Source of the DNA: Salvia splendens
Taxonomy: Eukaryota > Streptophyta > Magnoliopsida > Lamiales > Lamiaceae
DNA length: 64,000 nt
NCBI RefSeq assembly: GCF_004379255.2
Contig: NC_056045.1
Location: 4,188,560-4,252,559 of the forward strand
Direction: 5' to 3'
The notes under the pieces are model-generated. The model was not told where the DNA came from. It ran no database searches and was given only the letters and a program-made list of their open reading frames with translations. Both the position numbers and the translations under genes were made by a program. Each line of letters begins with the position of its first letter. Position 1 is the first letter of the stretch. Positions 9,983 to 24,200 of the stretch are shown piece after piece.

Positions 9983-11836
9983 GAGCATCGTTAACGCATG
10001 GGGCCGGGCGGCAGTTGGGTCCCGGCCCGCGTCACGCAGCGATGGAGGGGAGGATTTTCCGGCCTGGGCCGGTCCCGGGGACGCGCCCGGGGTCCGGCCA
10101 GGCTCAGGGTTATGCGCATTGGGATGTGCCGCGACGGGGTCTGGCTCAGCGTTAATTGGTGTTCGGGTCGGTCTGGGCCGCAATTTCAATTTTTTTTATA
10201 AAATCAAAAATTTATCTATAAAATACCACTTCATCTATTTTCATATCTATTTAACTTCATTTCTCTCCCTAAAATTCAAAAAAATGCCTCCTTGTCAAAG
10301 ACCAATGGACGCTCAAATGGCCCGAATGTTAGAGGCGGCGATACCTGCAATCCAAGAAGAAATCAACAACGAAGTGGAACGCTACCAAGCTGCTATTCAA
10401 GCTTTGAACGAACAACAAGTTCGGGTACCACGTACTCGGATGTATATTCACCGAGACCGTGAACAAGCTGGTTTGCGGCTTTTCACAGATTATTTCTCTA
10501 GAGATCCGCGATGGAGTGATCAGATGTTCTGTCGCTATTCTGGATGCGGAGGCCTTTGTTCCTGCGCATTGTCAACGCAGTTGTAGCTCGTGACTTGTAT
10601 TTCTGTCAAACCACCGATGCTGTGGGCCGGCAAAGTATATCGACTTTGCAGAAATGCACATCTGTCATACGTCAACTCGCTTACGGAACTATAGCAAATA
10701 TGTTCGATGAGTATCTCCATGTAAGCGAGCATACTGGACGGGATTGCCTAGATAAATTCTGTCAGGCAGTCATCGAAGCATTCAAGGATACATACTTGAG
10801 AAAGCCAATGACCGACGACGTTAGGAAGTTGGTGAACATGCACGAGTGGCCCACGGCTTCCCGGGGATGCTTGCCAGCATCAACTGTATGCACTGGCAGT
10901 GGAAGAATTGTCCAATGGCTTGGAGATGACAATACGCTAGTGGACACAAGGGCACACATCCCACGATTGTATTGGAGGTCGGTGTCGTGGGGTCGAACAA
11001 CGACCTCAATGTGTTGAACGAGTCTCCATTGTTCAACGACTTGTGTGCCAGGCGAGCGCCGAACGTAGAGTTCACGGCCAACCACAGTCGGTATAGTATG
11101 GGGTACTATCTGGCAGACGGGATCTACCCTCCATGGCCCGTGTTCGTGAAGACTATCACATGTCTGACAACGGATCGGAGGGCATTGTTTGCCAAAAGGC
11201 AAGAGGCGGCTCGGAAAGATGTGGAGCGAGCATTCAGAGTCCTCCAAGCACGGTGGGCTATTGTGAAGGGAGCGGCCAGTGGTTGGCAGCGTCCACTAAT
11301 CGCCGACATCATGTATGCATGTATCATAATGCATAACATGATCGTTGAGGACGAGGAAGAAAATGTCACTTTGTGGAGCGACGATCCGCTCTCCTGCACA
11401 GGGAGTAACTACACTGTCACCGCCCCGCCCGTGCAGGGCGTTCCTCCCTACATCCGCAATGTCATGGTCCGTTCAGCTGCGATGCGCCAAGACGAACTAC
11501 ACACTCGCCTCCAAGCCGATCTAATTGAAGAGATTTGGACACGCACCAACGTTTTCCAGCATTGACGTTATGTTTTAATGTTTTTTTGTATTTTTAAATT
11601 TCTATGTTGTAATTTTCAATTTCCGAATGAAGAATAAGTTTTCCGTGTTTTAAATTTTCGGCGTTTTTTTTTTACGCGTAAAATAGATTGTAAATTGTGA
11701 ATAGTGCAATTTAATAGTTGTGGCCCGGGATGGAGCCTGCAGGGTTAGAGCAGTTGTGGCCTGAGACTCAAATTTAGGGGAATGATGATGTGGAGGGGAC
11801 TTGGGGTCTGAAATGGAGATGGGGTTAAGGATGCTC
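9983..11836 (+). mobile_element. PIF/Harbinger element with dead transposase
   Basis: Left end GAGCATCGTTAACGC and right end GGTTAAGGATGCTC are imperfect inverted repeats. The flanking bases are TAA on the left (9980-9982) and TTA on the right (11837-11839), consistent with a TAA/TTA target duplication in which one base has changed. PIF/Harbinger elements are known to duplicate TWA trinucleotides and often end GAGCATC in eudicots. The 1.85-kb element contains only the transposase gene; no Myb-like ORF1 is visible. Confidence 0.8.
10284..11565 (+). pseudogene. PIF/Harbinger (ALP1-like, DDE_Tnp_4) transposase, inactive
   Basis: Reading frames join into one transposase. It begins MPPCQRPMDAQMARM with a TATA-like TATAAAAT at about 10217-10224. 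It continues in a second frame from 10544 (MRRPLFLRIVNAVVARDLYF) and a third from about 10840 and 10972 (GSNNDLNVLNESPLFNDL, DVERAFRVLQARWAIV). Breaks: a one-base shift near 10535, another near 10850, a TGA in the sequence after CPMAWR, and a small deletion just before GVVGSNND, where the family normally has about a dozen more residues. The first catalytic Asp of the DDE triad, expected in SIDCMHW, reads Asn (SINCMHW). The element could only move with enzyme supplied in trans. Confidence 0.85.
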
Positions 11837-12013
11837 TTATCGAAATACAGACGAGTGTGTAAATACAGTATAACATAAAATAGATTTTTTTAAAAAAAAG
11901 AAAATTTTTGTTAAGTGTATTTTCATTAAAGAAAGAGAGGAAAGAAGACTTTAATCATTTCTAAAGTAAGGTGATAAAATAATGATTCCAATAATAAAGT
12001 AAAAATAATAAGC

Positions 12014-12308
12014 TACTCCCTCTGTCCACAATAATTGTCACTTTTTTTTCCATTTCGGTCCGTCCCACAATAATATCACACTTTTTTCCATTTTGGTCCA
12101 ACCCACAATAATGTCACACTTCATTTTACCATAAATGATAAGTAGGTCTCACATTCCACTAACTCACTTCACTCATATTTTATTATAAAACCAATATAAA
12201 AAAGTGGATCTCACATTCCACTAACTTTTCCAATCAATTTTTCTTTACATTTCTTAAAACATGTACCCATAATAAGAATGATAATTATTGTGGAACGGAC
12301 GGAGTGTG
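12014..12308. mobile_element. Stowaway-like MITE
   Basis: Ends TACTCCCTCTGTCCACAATAA and TTATTGTGGAACGGACGGAGTG are inverted repeats of about 20 bp. The interior repeats TCCACAATAAT/CCCACAATAATG three times. Non-coding. Confidence 0.65.
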
Positions 12309-12376
12309 TTAGTGTGTTGTCATGCAATAAGTACCATTTCAAATAAATTACATACTCAGGTATATATCAAATATCA

Positions 12377-12603
12377 TACTCCTTCCGTTCCAAAAGAATA
12401 TGGACTTTGGGTTCAATATGAGTTTTAATGTAAAATTGGTAAAGTATGAGAGAGGTAGATAGAAAAAGTAATTAAAGTATTGTTAGTGGAGAATGAGCCA
12501 CATCTCATTAGAGAGAAAAGAGTTTTCATAATTAGAAAGTGAATATTTTTGTGGGATGGACTAAAAAGGAAAGAGTGCATATTCTTGTGGGACGGAGGGA
12601 GTA
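12377..12603. mobile_element. Stowaway-like MITE
   Basis: Ends TACTCCTTCCGTTCCAAAAG and CTTGTGGGACGGAGGGAGTA. Interior resembles the copies at 3892 and 28204 (AAGTATTGTTAGTGGAGAATG). The left and right ends are intact, so this is one of the best preserved copies. Confidence 0.7.
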
Positions 12604-13168
12604 ATATTTATACTTAATACTACTATAACTTTGCTTTGAATATAAAGTTGGTGCACATAGTCCTGATTGAGCATTCGGGTCAAGAATGTGAGTCAAAGGG
12701 TGGCACCACGCCGAGTAAACCATCTAACCATGCGTGAACTGTGGAATCCGAGAGTATTACATGATTGGATGATCTTAGTGTCACCTATTTTATTCGACAG
12801 GATAAAACACCGGCTGAGACAGAGAGGTTTATATACATGACCGAGTATTTTTGAGTGCCTATGCGCATCCTGTCAGATAGCGACCGACAGATCCTAACTT
12901 TTCAATCAAGTCTCACTTTATGTATTGGGTGTTATCTACTTAGTATAAAGCTAATGTATTCTCTTTCAAATCAAATTTTGATGAAAGTTTAAACACTATT
13001 AATTCAACTTTGATTGTGATTGCATTTAATTGATCTTTCAATAGATGTAAATGTATTTCTTCTAACTCTGAGTGTTGCTAGATAGGTGAGCCAATTTAGA
13101 TAGAATGTTTGGTGAAAGTTTTCACTAGGTTGTCTTCATTTCCATTTTCCATTAAGGAGATCCAAAAG

Positions 13169-13270
13169 TCCCAAGTGGGATTACTAACTCAAACACCCTC
13201 ACCATAGTTTTATTTATATTCCCAAGTGGGATTACTAACTCAAACACCCTCACCATAGTTTTATTTATAT
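13169..13270. repeat. 51-bp perfect tandem duplication
   Basis: TCCCAAGTGGGATTACTAAC through TTTTATTTATAT occurs twice head to tail (13169-13219, 13220-13270). It contains a short CCCAAGTGGG-like palindrome and lies 26 bp upstream of a Harbinger insertion. Confidence 0.9.
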
Positions 13271-13638
13271 ATCTCTTTACCTTTGTTGGGCTATAAGAGC
13301 ATCCGCAGCGGTGGCGGTTGGCGCCACCGCCGTCCGTGCCAGCGGCAAGGCGAAGAACCGCCGCCGCTGCAACCGCGCCGCTGGCACGGCGCTGCTCGAT
13401 GTATCGAGCACGTCCGTGCCAGCGGACGCACACGTGTCACTCTCCATTCGCCAACGGCATAGCCGTTGGTTTCAAACAATTTTTTATTTTTTTTTAAAAA
13501 ATCGGTTTTTTATTAAAAAAACCGATAAAAATAAAAAAAAAAATTTCACTTCCCCAAAAAATTATATCCGTTTATAACCGTTTTTCCCCACTTTTTTATT
13601 TTTTTTTATTTTTTACCCCAAAAATACACACTTTCATC

Positions 13639-13646
13639 TATAAATA
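13639..13646 (+). promoter_or_regulatory. TATA box of Harbinger ORF1
   Basis: TATAAATA lies 128 bp before the ORF1 start codon, followed by a CT/CA-rich leader. The same box is kept in the sibling element (30097-30104 on the minus strand), suggesting the element retains its own promoter. Confidence 0.6.
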
Positions 13647-13773
13647 CCCTCAATTTCACTCCCAAAATTCACACTTTCACTACACAATTCTCATCATCAT
13701 TCTCTCATCTCCATTCTCATTTTCAATCTCTCATATCCATTTTCATCTTCCTCTCACACCCTACAACACCACT

Positions 13774-14781
13774 ATGTCCGGTAACGACGACAACCCAAGC
13801 GGCTCTCACGGTTGGAACCCCGAATGGTTCGGTTCGCAACCGTTTCCTAGTCCGGAAACGGAATATTCGGCCCCTCCTCTCACCCAAGATTCGGGCGTTC
13901 CGAGTGGCTACCGGCCATACCCAATCGACGATCAAGGTGCCTCCGATGGGCGCTACGGGTGGACACCGGAGCCTAGGCCTCGCGCCCCTTCCCAAATGCC
14001 GAATCCTCCATCTCGCGCCGGTGTCCGCACACCGTACTCACCGGCGGAGATGGAAAGATTGTTCAAGGCGTACTTGGAAATCTCCGAAGATGCGGTGGTT
14101 GGAACGAACCAATCCGGCGATCACTTTTGGTGGCGCGTCTCTAGCCGGTACAATGCACACCGGCCGCCGGGAACGATCGAGCGCAACGAGAGTATGGTGC
14201 GCAACTGCATCGGCCGAGCCAACGAAGAAATTGGCAAGTTCAACGGCTATTTCATCCAGGAGTCCCGGAATGCCGGGAGCGGCCAAAGCGAGGTCGACAT
14301 CATCACCGCCTCGCTGAGCACCTACCAATCCATGAACGGTAAGTCGTTCAAATATCTTAACGTTTGGCAGGAGACGCGGACGCACCCGAAGTATAAGGGA
14401 GGCATAACATCCTCCTCTAGCGGCTCCTCCAAACGCTCACGGTCGGTAGCACTATCCGACTCCGGCTCGGAAGAAGTGGCTAGCCAACTCGCCGGAGCTA
14501 ACTTGGGTAGCCCCGATGCCGGACCAAGCGGTTCCCGACGCCGACCGCAAGGTAGGAAGAAGGCGGCGGCCGAACGACGTCGCGCCGCGACTCCATCTGC
14601 CCCTGCTCCCGAACCCGCACCCTATGTTCCACCTCCACCCCCGAACAACTCGTTGTGGGCCCTTTTGGCCCAACTCAATATGGCCGATAGGTCAACTATG
14701 ACCCCCACGCAACTTCAAACGCACGAGTCCATGATATTGGGTCTCCAAAAACAATTGGGGTTGGTGCCGCCGGATGCGTAG
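13774..14781 (+). CDS. PIF/Harbinger ORF1, Myb/trihelix-like DNA-binding protein
   Basis: This 335-residue protein has an acidic, Gly/Ser/Pro-rich N-terminus (1-80), then a Myb/SANT-like trihelix segment (about 90-160: YSPAEMERLFKAYLEIS, DHFWWRVSSRYNA, ERNESMVRNCIGRANEEI). An NLS-like basic/Ser-rich region (RRRPQGRKKAAAERRR) and a C-terminal helix (LQTHESMILGLQKQLG) follow. Databases often label such proteins 'glutathione S-transferase T3-like' or no-apical-meristem-associated; neither is a real activity here. In the Ping/Pong relatives ORF1 binds DNA and is needed with the transposase for movement. The frame is open and >90% identical to the copy at 28970-29968, with its own TATA box. The N-terminal methionine after the CACC leader is the natural start. 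Confidence 0.85.
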   Translation: MSGNDDNPSGSHGWNPEWFGSQPFPSPETEYSAPPLTQDSGVPSGYRPYPIDDQGASDGRYGWTPEPRPRAPSQMPNPPSRAGVRTPYSPAEMERLFKAYLEISEDAVVGTNQSGDHFWWRVSSRYNAHRPPGTIERNESMVRNCIGRANEEIGKFNGYFIQESRNAGSGQSEVDIITASLSTYQSMNGKSFKYLNVWQETRTHPKYKGGITSSSSGSSKRSRSVALSDSGSEEVASQLAGANLGSPDAGPSGSRRRPQGRKKAAAERRRAATPSAPAPEPAPYVPPPPPNNSLWALLAQLNMADRSTMTPTQLQTHESMILGLQKQLGLVPPDA

Positions 14782-15126
14782 TCTTCCTCGGGTTATATTA
14801 GCCAATAATTATGTAATTTTTAATTTTTAGGAGTTTAATTATGTAATTTTTAATTTTTAGTATTTTAATTATGTAATTTTTAATTTTTAGGATTTTAATT
14901 ATGTCTTTTTATTTTATTTGTAATTTGTAATTTTTATTGTGGTTTTTTTAATGAATTTTAGTATTATGAAAATGTTGTTGTGTAATTGAATTTTATATTA
15001 ATTGTGCTCGTCCTTGCGGAAGAGCACAGTTGTGGGTGTTGTGCTCTTGCCAGAGAGCAGGCATGAATAGTACCGCCCGGGCCCACAACCGTGCCGCTGG
15101 CAAGAGCACGGTTGTGGATGCTCTAA

Positions 15127-15787
15127 GACAAGTCTTGAGCAAGTCAAATTCATCTATCCAATGTCATACATATAAAATTATTCCTCACGGTGTAGTTATC
15201 AATTCTTTATGTACACTGTGTAATCTTGTAAGTATTGTATTTCTTGTTTGGTTTATCCAGTACCAAGCGCTCACAGAGTTGGAGTAATTCTAAGGTAAGT
15301 TTGTACATGATTAGTCAAGCATGAAGGAAGCAACCACGGTTTTTATGTGGTGTTGTTTATGCTATGTATTTTGTAATAAAGAATGAAGAAATATATCATA
15401 TGGTCTTAATTATTTGTGTTAAAACATCTTTTAGAGAATGTGAATATGATGAGATCGATAAATTTTTTATTATGCATTCAGCTGAGACATTTCCCATATT
15501 AATGTTGGTATTTTGAAGAAGTTAAGCATAAATTACACGATATAACATACAAAATGTGTGTGTACTGACATAACATAACATACCAAATCCTCAATATAAT
15601 TGAAGTACTGACATGACATAACAATCTGGATTTGAAGTTTTGAACCAAGGAAAATCCACTTTTGTAGAAAACCCAAAACAATTTTTAAACCATCTTCTCC
15701 TACTGTCACTTGCTGCAAAATTCCCCAAATCCGAACCTCAATTCCCGCCGTTCGATTCGGCCTCACGTTGGAATCGGGCCACACATC
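15127..15787. other. AUG7 upstream region
   Basis: About 660 bp between the Harbinger element and the AUG7 start. It should hold the AUG7 promoter and 5' UTR. No clear TATA box is seen near the start, which is common for constitutively expressed genes. Confidence 0.45.
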
Positions 15788-19458
<3,671 letters not shown>

Positions 19459-19810
19459 ATGTGTAGAGGAGTTGTTCAATGTTTTAAATGTGCATCTCAT
19501 TGTTCGGTTGAGTATGTGTTGTGGTATTCGCTCTGTTATTGTATTGGAAAAGTTCATCAATTAGCCCATTCTAAGTTCTAACATACTGAAATATCTACAT
19601 TAACTCCAGATATCAATATAACCATCCAGATATGTTTTGTTATCTGTAAGGATCTAGCAATGAGTGCAGATATTGGGAAATAAATATTATAGAGGTTGTT
19701 CATAATCATACTTTGATTTCCATTTCTCTGTATAAGCTTTTCATTGTGTTATATAAAGCTACCTAGTTCATTGTATGTCAAGACCATAGAATATAAATCG
19801 GGCGATTTTC

Positions 19811-21184
19811 ATGTCGTTGCATACAGTTTTATCCTTCTTGCTTTTAGCATTATTGGCTACATGTTATGTGTCACTACTAAACTATGATGGCTTTACCATT
19901 GATATGATTCACAGAGACTCCTTGGTTTCTTCTCTGCAAAACTCAAAACCTAGTAACAGAAACCTCTTATACGGTGCCCTACAGCGCTCCAAGAGGCGTG
20001 CTGATTATTTGGCATCGGGTACTCCCACCGCTGATGTCTTACCTTCTGGTGGAGAATTTCTGGTGAAACTATCAGTTGGTACACTGCCATTTGAGGTAAG
20101 CGGTATTCTTGACACAACTAGTTCTCTTTCGTGGACGCAGTGCGCGCCATGTACCAAGTGCTTCCCTCAGAAGCAGCCTCTCTTCACGCCCAATAAATCC
20201 TCGTCCTACAAAGTGGTGGCTGGTAATTCAAAGGCCTGCAAGTCGCTTGGAGGGACGCCTTCAACCTCTGGAGACAACTTGTGCAGGTACTCCTTGTTGT
20301 ACCAGCTGAAGTACCACTCTCGTGGAGTCCTCTCCTCGGACACGATCACCATGAAAACCACCTCAGGTGCGCCAACCTCTCTTCCAAACATGGTTTTCGG
20401 ATGTGGTTACGATAACTCTGCTGACACCAGCGTGAATGCATCTGGAGTGATCGGGCTAGGGGTCGGGCCGAGTTCCCTCATCACCCAAATGAACCCTGTT
20501 ACTGGTGGTAAGTTCTCGTATTGCTTAGTCCTGAATGCGCACAGCAATCCCAAGCCCAGCAAAATGCATTTTGGCAGCAGAGCTGCAGTTACTGGTGCTT
20601 CAGTAGTCACCACTGCTATGCAAATTGTCAAGAATTCTTATGCTGTCACCTTAAAGGGAATAAGCGTTGGAACCACGAGGCTGGTGGCATCAACCCTCTC
20701 GGATTCCTTATACTCATCGAAGATCTTTGGTTTCTCCGATCAAAAGATGATCGTTGACACTGGAACTATAGCCACGCATATTCCTGTGAAGCACTCTACG
20801 AGTCCTTAGAAGCAGCGATGAGGAAACAGATCAACATGGATGCTCACCGTGATCCGGATTCGTTGCAGCGGCTGTGTTACAAGAAGCCCGGCCGCAGCAT
20901 GCTAGCGCCTATCGTGACGCTGCACTTTGCTGGAGCAAATGTGAAGTTGTATCCAGTAAACACATTCCTTAATGCTTTGAATTCGAAGGATGTTCATTGC
21001 CTTGCTTTTCAGCCTGATAAAAGGGTAGCCATTCTTGGGAATTTGGCACAAGTCAATTTCTTGGTGGGGGTTTGATCTCACGAAGAAGCTCGTCTCCTTC
21101 AAGCAGACTGATTGCAACCAACCAGTAATGGAGAAAGACACATTTTCTTATGGCTTAATTGACAGTCAATCCGCAGACTATTGA
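19811..21184 (+). pseudogene. CDR1/nepenthesin-type aspartic protease, broken
   Basis: A single-exon A1 aspartic protease resembling secreted plant CDR1-like enzymes. It has a signal peptide (MSLHTVLSFLLLALLATC), a prosegment and then the catalytic core with its Cys-rich nepenthesin insert (WTQCAPCTKCFPQ, FGCGYDN). The first active-site motif reads Asp-Thr-Thr at residue 101 (ILDTTSSLSW) where Asp-Thr-Gly is required; the second (IVDTGTIATHIP, about residue 316) is intact. The frame breaks near 20790: the expected LYESLEAAMRKQI continues one frame over, after a stop at 20809. A second break near 21065 comes from an extra G in GTGGGGGTTTGAT; the C-terminus (DLTKKLVSFKQTDCNQP) then runs to 21184. 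Loss of the catalytic Gly plus two frameshifts argue for a pseudogene. Confidence 0.85.
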
Positions 21185-22890
21185 ATTTAAACTTCATATT
21201 GAATCTGCCTAAATAAATAAACTTTAATACTATTATCTCTCTTGCTTTATTTTCCTGTCACATTTACTACTTCATTTATTACTATTTTCCCGTCACTTTT
21301 CATTGAATTTAAATTATTTGTTGAATTCTGAATTTCCAATTTCTTATAGAGTGGGAAGCTAGGGAAAGAATGGAGACGTAGACGTGAGATTATAAATTTA
21401 TAATTGTCAGAGACCAGAGGGGTTGGATCAGGTTAACCTACATAACTTGGGTGGGGTTTGGTTTCTATTAATTCGAGCCATATTAATATATAGGGTATGG
21501 TTGAAATAAAAACACATTTTATTCTACGAACGTGAGATTACTGCATTAAACGCGTATAATGTGTGCAAAAATGTGTAAATCTTTGAGATCCAATGAAACA
21601 ATTTTCACGATTAAAAATATTTTCTGAGTTGAGCCTCACCCTACCCTACATAACATACACCTTATCTCTGGGAAAAAAAATATATCACCAGTATTTCTTA
21701 ATTATTTTGTATTATAATCATAGCAAATTACATATACGTCTTTTACTCCTTGAATCTTTAGTAGTTTTACACATTTTTGGACCAATTTACGTATACTATT
21801 TTCATTGTAGGATACAAAACGAGACATAAAATAGTGGATAACTAATAGCAGCTTGATGCTGAATTGGCACTTGGCAGGGTAGAAAGTGGCTCGACTTCAT
21901 AAAAACTACACAGCAAAACTGTATTAAAACACAAAAATCTCTAATGAATTCGAATGTACTCAATATATATTAAAAGACATGTGCAATAAATAATACAATA
22001 AATATGTAGTAAATCATACTTTTCTAATCAAAATCTTAAATTCTATTGACTTCAAAACACACCGGTTCAGCCTAGAACCGTTCCACCAACTTAGGTTTTT
22101 GGATTATACTTTCGAATGAGATAACATTATTTTAGAAATATCTCAAATAAGATTATTTGTACCACCAATCAATATGTTTTGTAATCAGTGGCGGACGTCA
22201 GGGGCTGAAATTTCTAAATTTTGTTTTAAAGTATATATTTTTCTCCTTTATTTTTTTTATATATCAAAAAGGCTCAAGCTAAAAACGGCGAGCAAGCATG
22301 CCCAGCGTACAAAACTCACAAACAAAAAAAGCATCAAACAAGATTACATTATCCGGTCACAAATCCATGTCCCGTGGAACCATACTTGCCGGTTTTGAAC
22401 GACGTCGGTACCACTATGTTTTTATACTTTACCAAGACAGCCTAATCTTTTAAATTGTTCAGCAATGAATGCTATGCTAGTAGATCTGGTTAAAGTGGTT
22501 ATAAAATTTATACAACTTTCTAATCAAGCCTAATTTTCGGGCATTATATTATATACTACTATTTGGTAAAGAGAAACTTGATGAAACAACTAACAATAAA
22601 ACGCTATTTAGCGGACAAAATATCAAAATATATAACACACGTCAAATAATCGACGCCTAAACTTTAGGACTTGTAATTTTCTATGGGTCCAAATATAAAT
22701 TACGCTTTTAAGAAATGACTTAACAATAATTTAGACTTTTAAAAAATGAGCCAAATTTATACTTAATCTCCACTTATTTATGTAAAAGTAATTATTAAAG
22801 TGGACTATTACGCCATGTGGTAGAAATAAAACTTTGTAATTTCATGATTATAATATTTATGCAGTCTTTTGAACTTTTTTAAAACATTAG

Positions 22891-23052
22891 TACTCCATCC
22901 GTTCCATAATAGATGACATACTTGTAGAATGGTACGAGATTTTAGTAGATGTTATTTTGTGTGTTATGTGGAGAGAGAACATAGTACATTTATATTAATT
23001 TGAGAGAGAGTTTTTTCCATAAAAGGAAATGTGACATCTTTTGTTGGACAAA
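22891..23052. mobile_element. Stowaway-like MITE, right end degraded
   Basis: The left end TACTCCATCCGTTCCATAATA is clear. The right end ACATCTTTTGTTGGACAAACT is only loosely complementary, so the element is probably decayed. Confidence 0.5.
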
Positions 23053-23781
23053 CTAAAATTATAATACCTATATAACTAACGATTGATAGATATTAATTAT
23101 ATAATTGGAATTTCTAAAGTTTTGTGATATTTTCTATAGAAACAAACCATATTTAAACTTAACTTTTTATACTGAAAATTGAAAATAAACGAAAACATAT
23201 TCTCCATATAACTGCAGGAGTAATCTTCACTCTCGGTTTCTGACTTTCTGCCGGAGGAAACGTCAAAAGATATAACCAAAATGCTGCATATTACACGCCA
23301 ATGAACTTAGTAAACATTTGGAAATTATATAGATTTGAACAATGATAGTTTTGAAATGCTACTCACCCCTTAAAATTGATTGAGAGCAAGAGAGAGTTAT
23401 TTAATGGTATAGATATAATAAAACGATAACTAGCTTAATTTATTAACTTTAATAACTAGTCAATTTTGTATACTCAAATGTAAACATAAATTTAAATTGA
23501 CATACGTATGTGTTTAGGTTGATATTTATATTTAAATGCCAATCCAAATACATTGATATCATTGTGTTGACATATTAATGTCAATGTGTTAATTAATTAT
23601 CCAACTTATCAAATTAACCTAGTTATCAGTGTCCGTTTGGACTAAAATGATTATCAAATTTCCACATGGGAAACAAAGAAACTCATCATTGACTAATAAC
23701 ACATTATTAAACGAGTTACTCACATTTTTAGAAGGCCATTGTAAAAAGGGGATTATTCAATCATAGGGATGTAATCAAATG

Positions 23782-23950
23782 CAAACTCTAAACTATGATC
23801 TGGACCTTTAGAAAATGTCTACGGATGACAAAATAACAACGACAAAAAATATCAACACAGTATCAACTGTTGATGTTGTGTTGACATTTTTTGTTGTTAT
23901 TTTGTCATCTGTTAACATTTTTAATGGTCCAGATCATAATTTGAAGTTTG
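23782..23950. repeat. 169-bp palindromic hairpin (MITE-like)
   Basis: The left half (CAAACTCTAAACTATGATCT...CAGTATCAAC) and right half (GTTGATGTTG...AGATCATAATTTGAAGTTTG) are reverse complements over about 80 bp per arm with scattered mismatches and almost no loop. The arms carry GATGACAAAATAACAAC and its complement. There is no coding content. Confidence 0.85.
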
Positions 23951-24154
23951 TACAATATTTAAAGTTTGTATATCAGTGTCCTTCAATCATATAAGGACAA
24001 GATATGACTATTATCACATTGATGTGATACAAAAAAATTTCGGTCCCAACTCATACCATAATTGAAAATGAAGGGGGAACCAAATCACATGCCCTAACAA
24101 TAATCTAATTTAAGTTGCACTATGCAAAGAAAAGACACATCACTCATTCTCTCC

Positions 24155-24162
24155 TATATAAT
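24155..24162 (+). promoter_or_regulatory. TATA box of the KCS gene
   Basis: TATATAAT sits 39-46 bp before the ATG at 24201. A transcript starting about 30 bp downstream would exclude the in-frame ATG at 24165, supporting 24201 as the start codon. Confidence 0.6.
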
Positions 24163-24200
24163 CCATGCAACACCTTTCTCAATCCCAAACCCAAAACAAG

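Larger units (their letters stand above)
11837..13296. other. intergenic: two MITEs, 51-bp tandem repeat
   Basis: Besides the MITEs and tandem duplication listed separately, a GC-richer stretch at about 12640-12900 carries no convincing coding content. I cannot assign it. Confidence 0.5.
13297..15123 (+). mobile_element. PIF/Harbinger element, ORF1-only
   Basis: Left end GAGCATCCGCAGCGG and right end CCGTGCTCTTGCC... closing on GTGGATGCTC are flanked by perfect TAA target duplications (13294-13296 and 15124-15126). The 1.83-kb element carries one intact gene (13774-14781) and no transposase remnant. Just inside the left end lies a palindromic GC-rich block (GCTCGATGTATCGAGC near 13396-13411, within a CCGCTGGCACGG/CCGTGCCAGCGG stem). 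A three-copy repeat of about 34 bp (TTATGTAATTTTTAATTTTTAG) follows the gene at 14805-14900. A sibling sits at 28658-30436. Confidence 0.9.
21185..24154. other. intergenic: MITE, hairpin repeat, TE terminal motif
   Basis: No gene seen. Apart from the separately listed MITE and hairpin, the sequence CAGTGGCGGACGTCAGGGG at about 22188-22206 resembles the termini noted at 34840 and 37225. About 22255-22440 is GC-richer with no readable protein. Confidence 0.5.

Noticed and set aside
13774..14781. Glutathione S-transferase (common database label for such proteins)
   Set aside because: No thioredoxin-like or GST C-terminal motif; the protein is the Harbinger ORF1 with a trihelix domain inside TAA-flanked termini.
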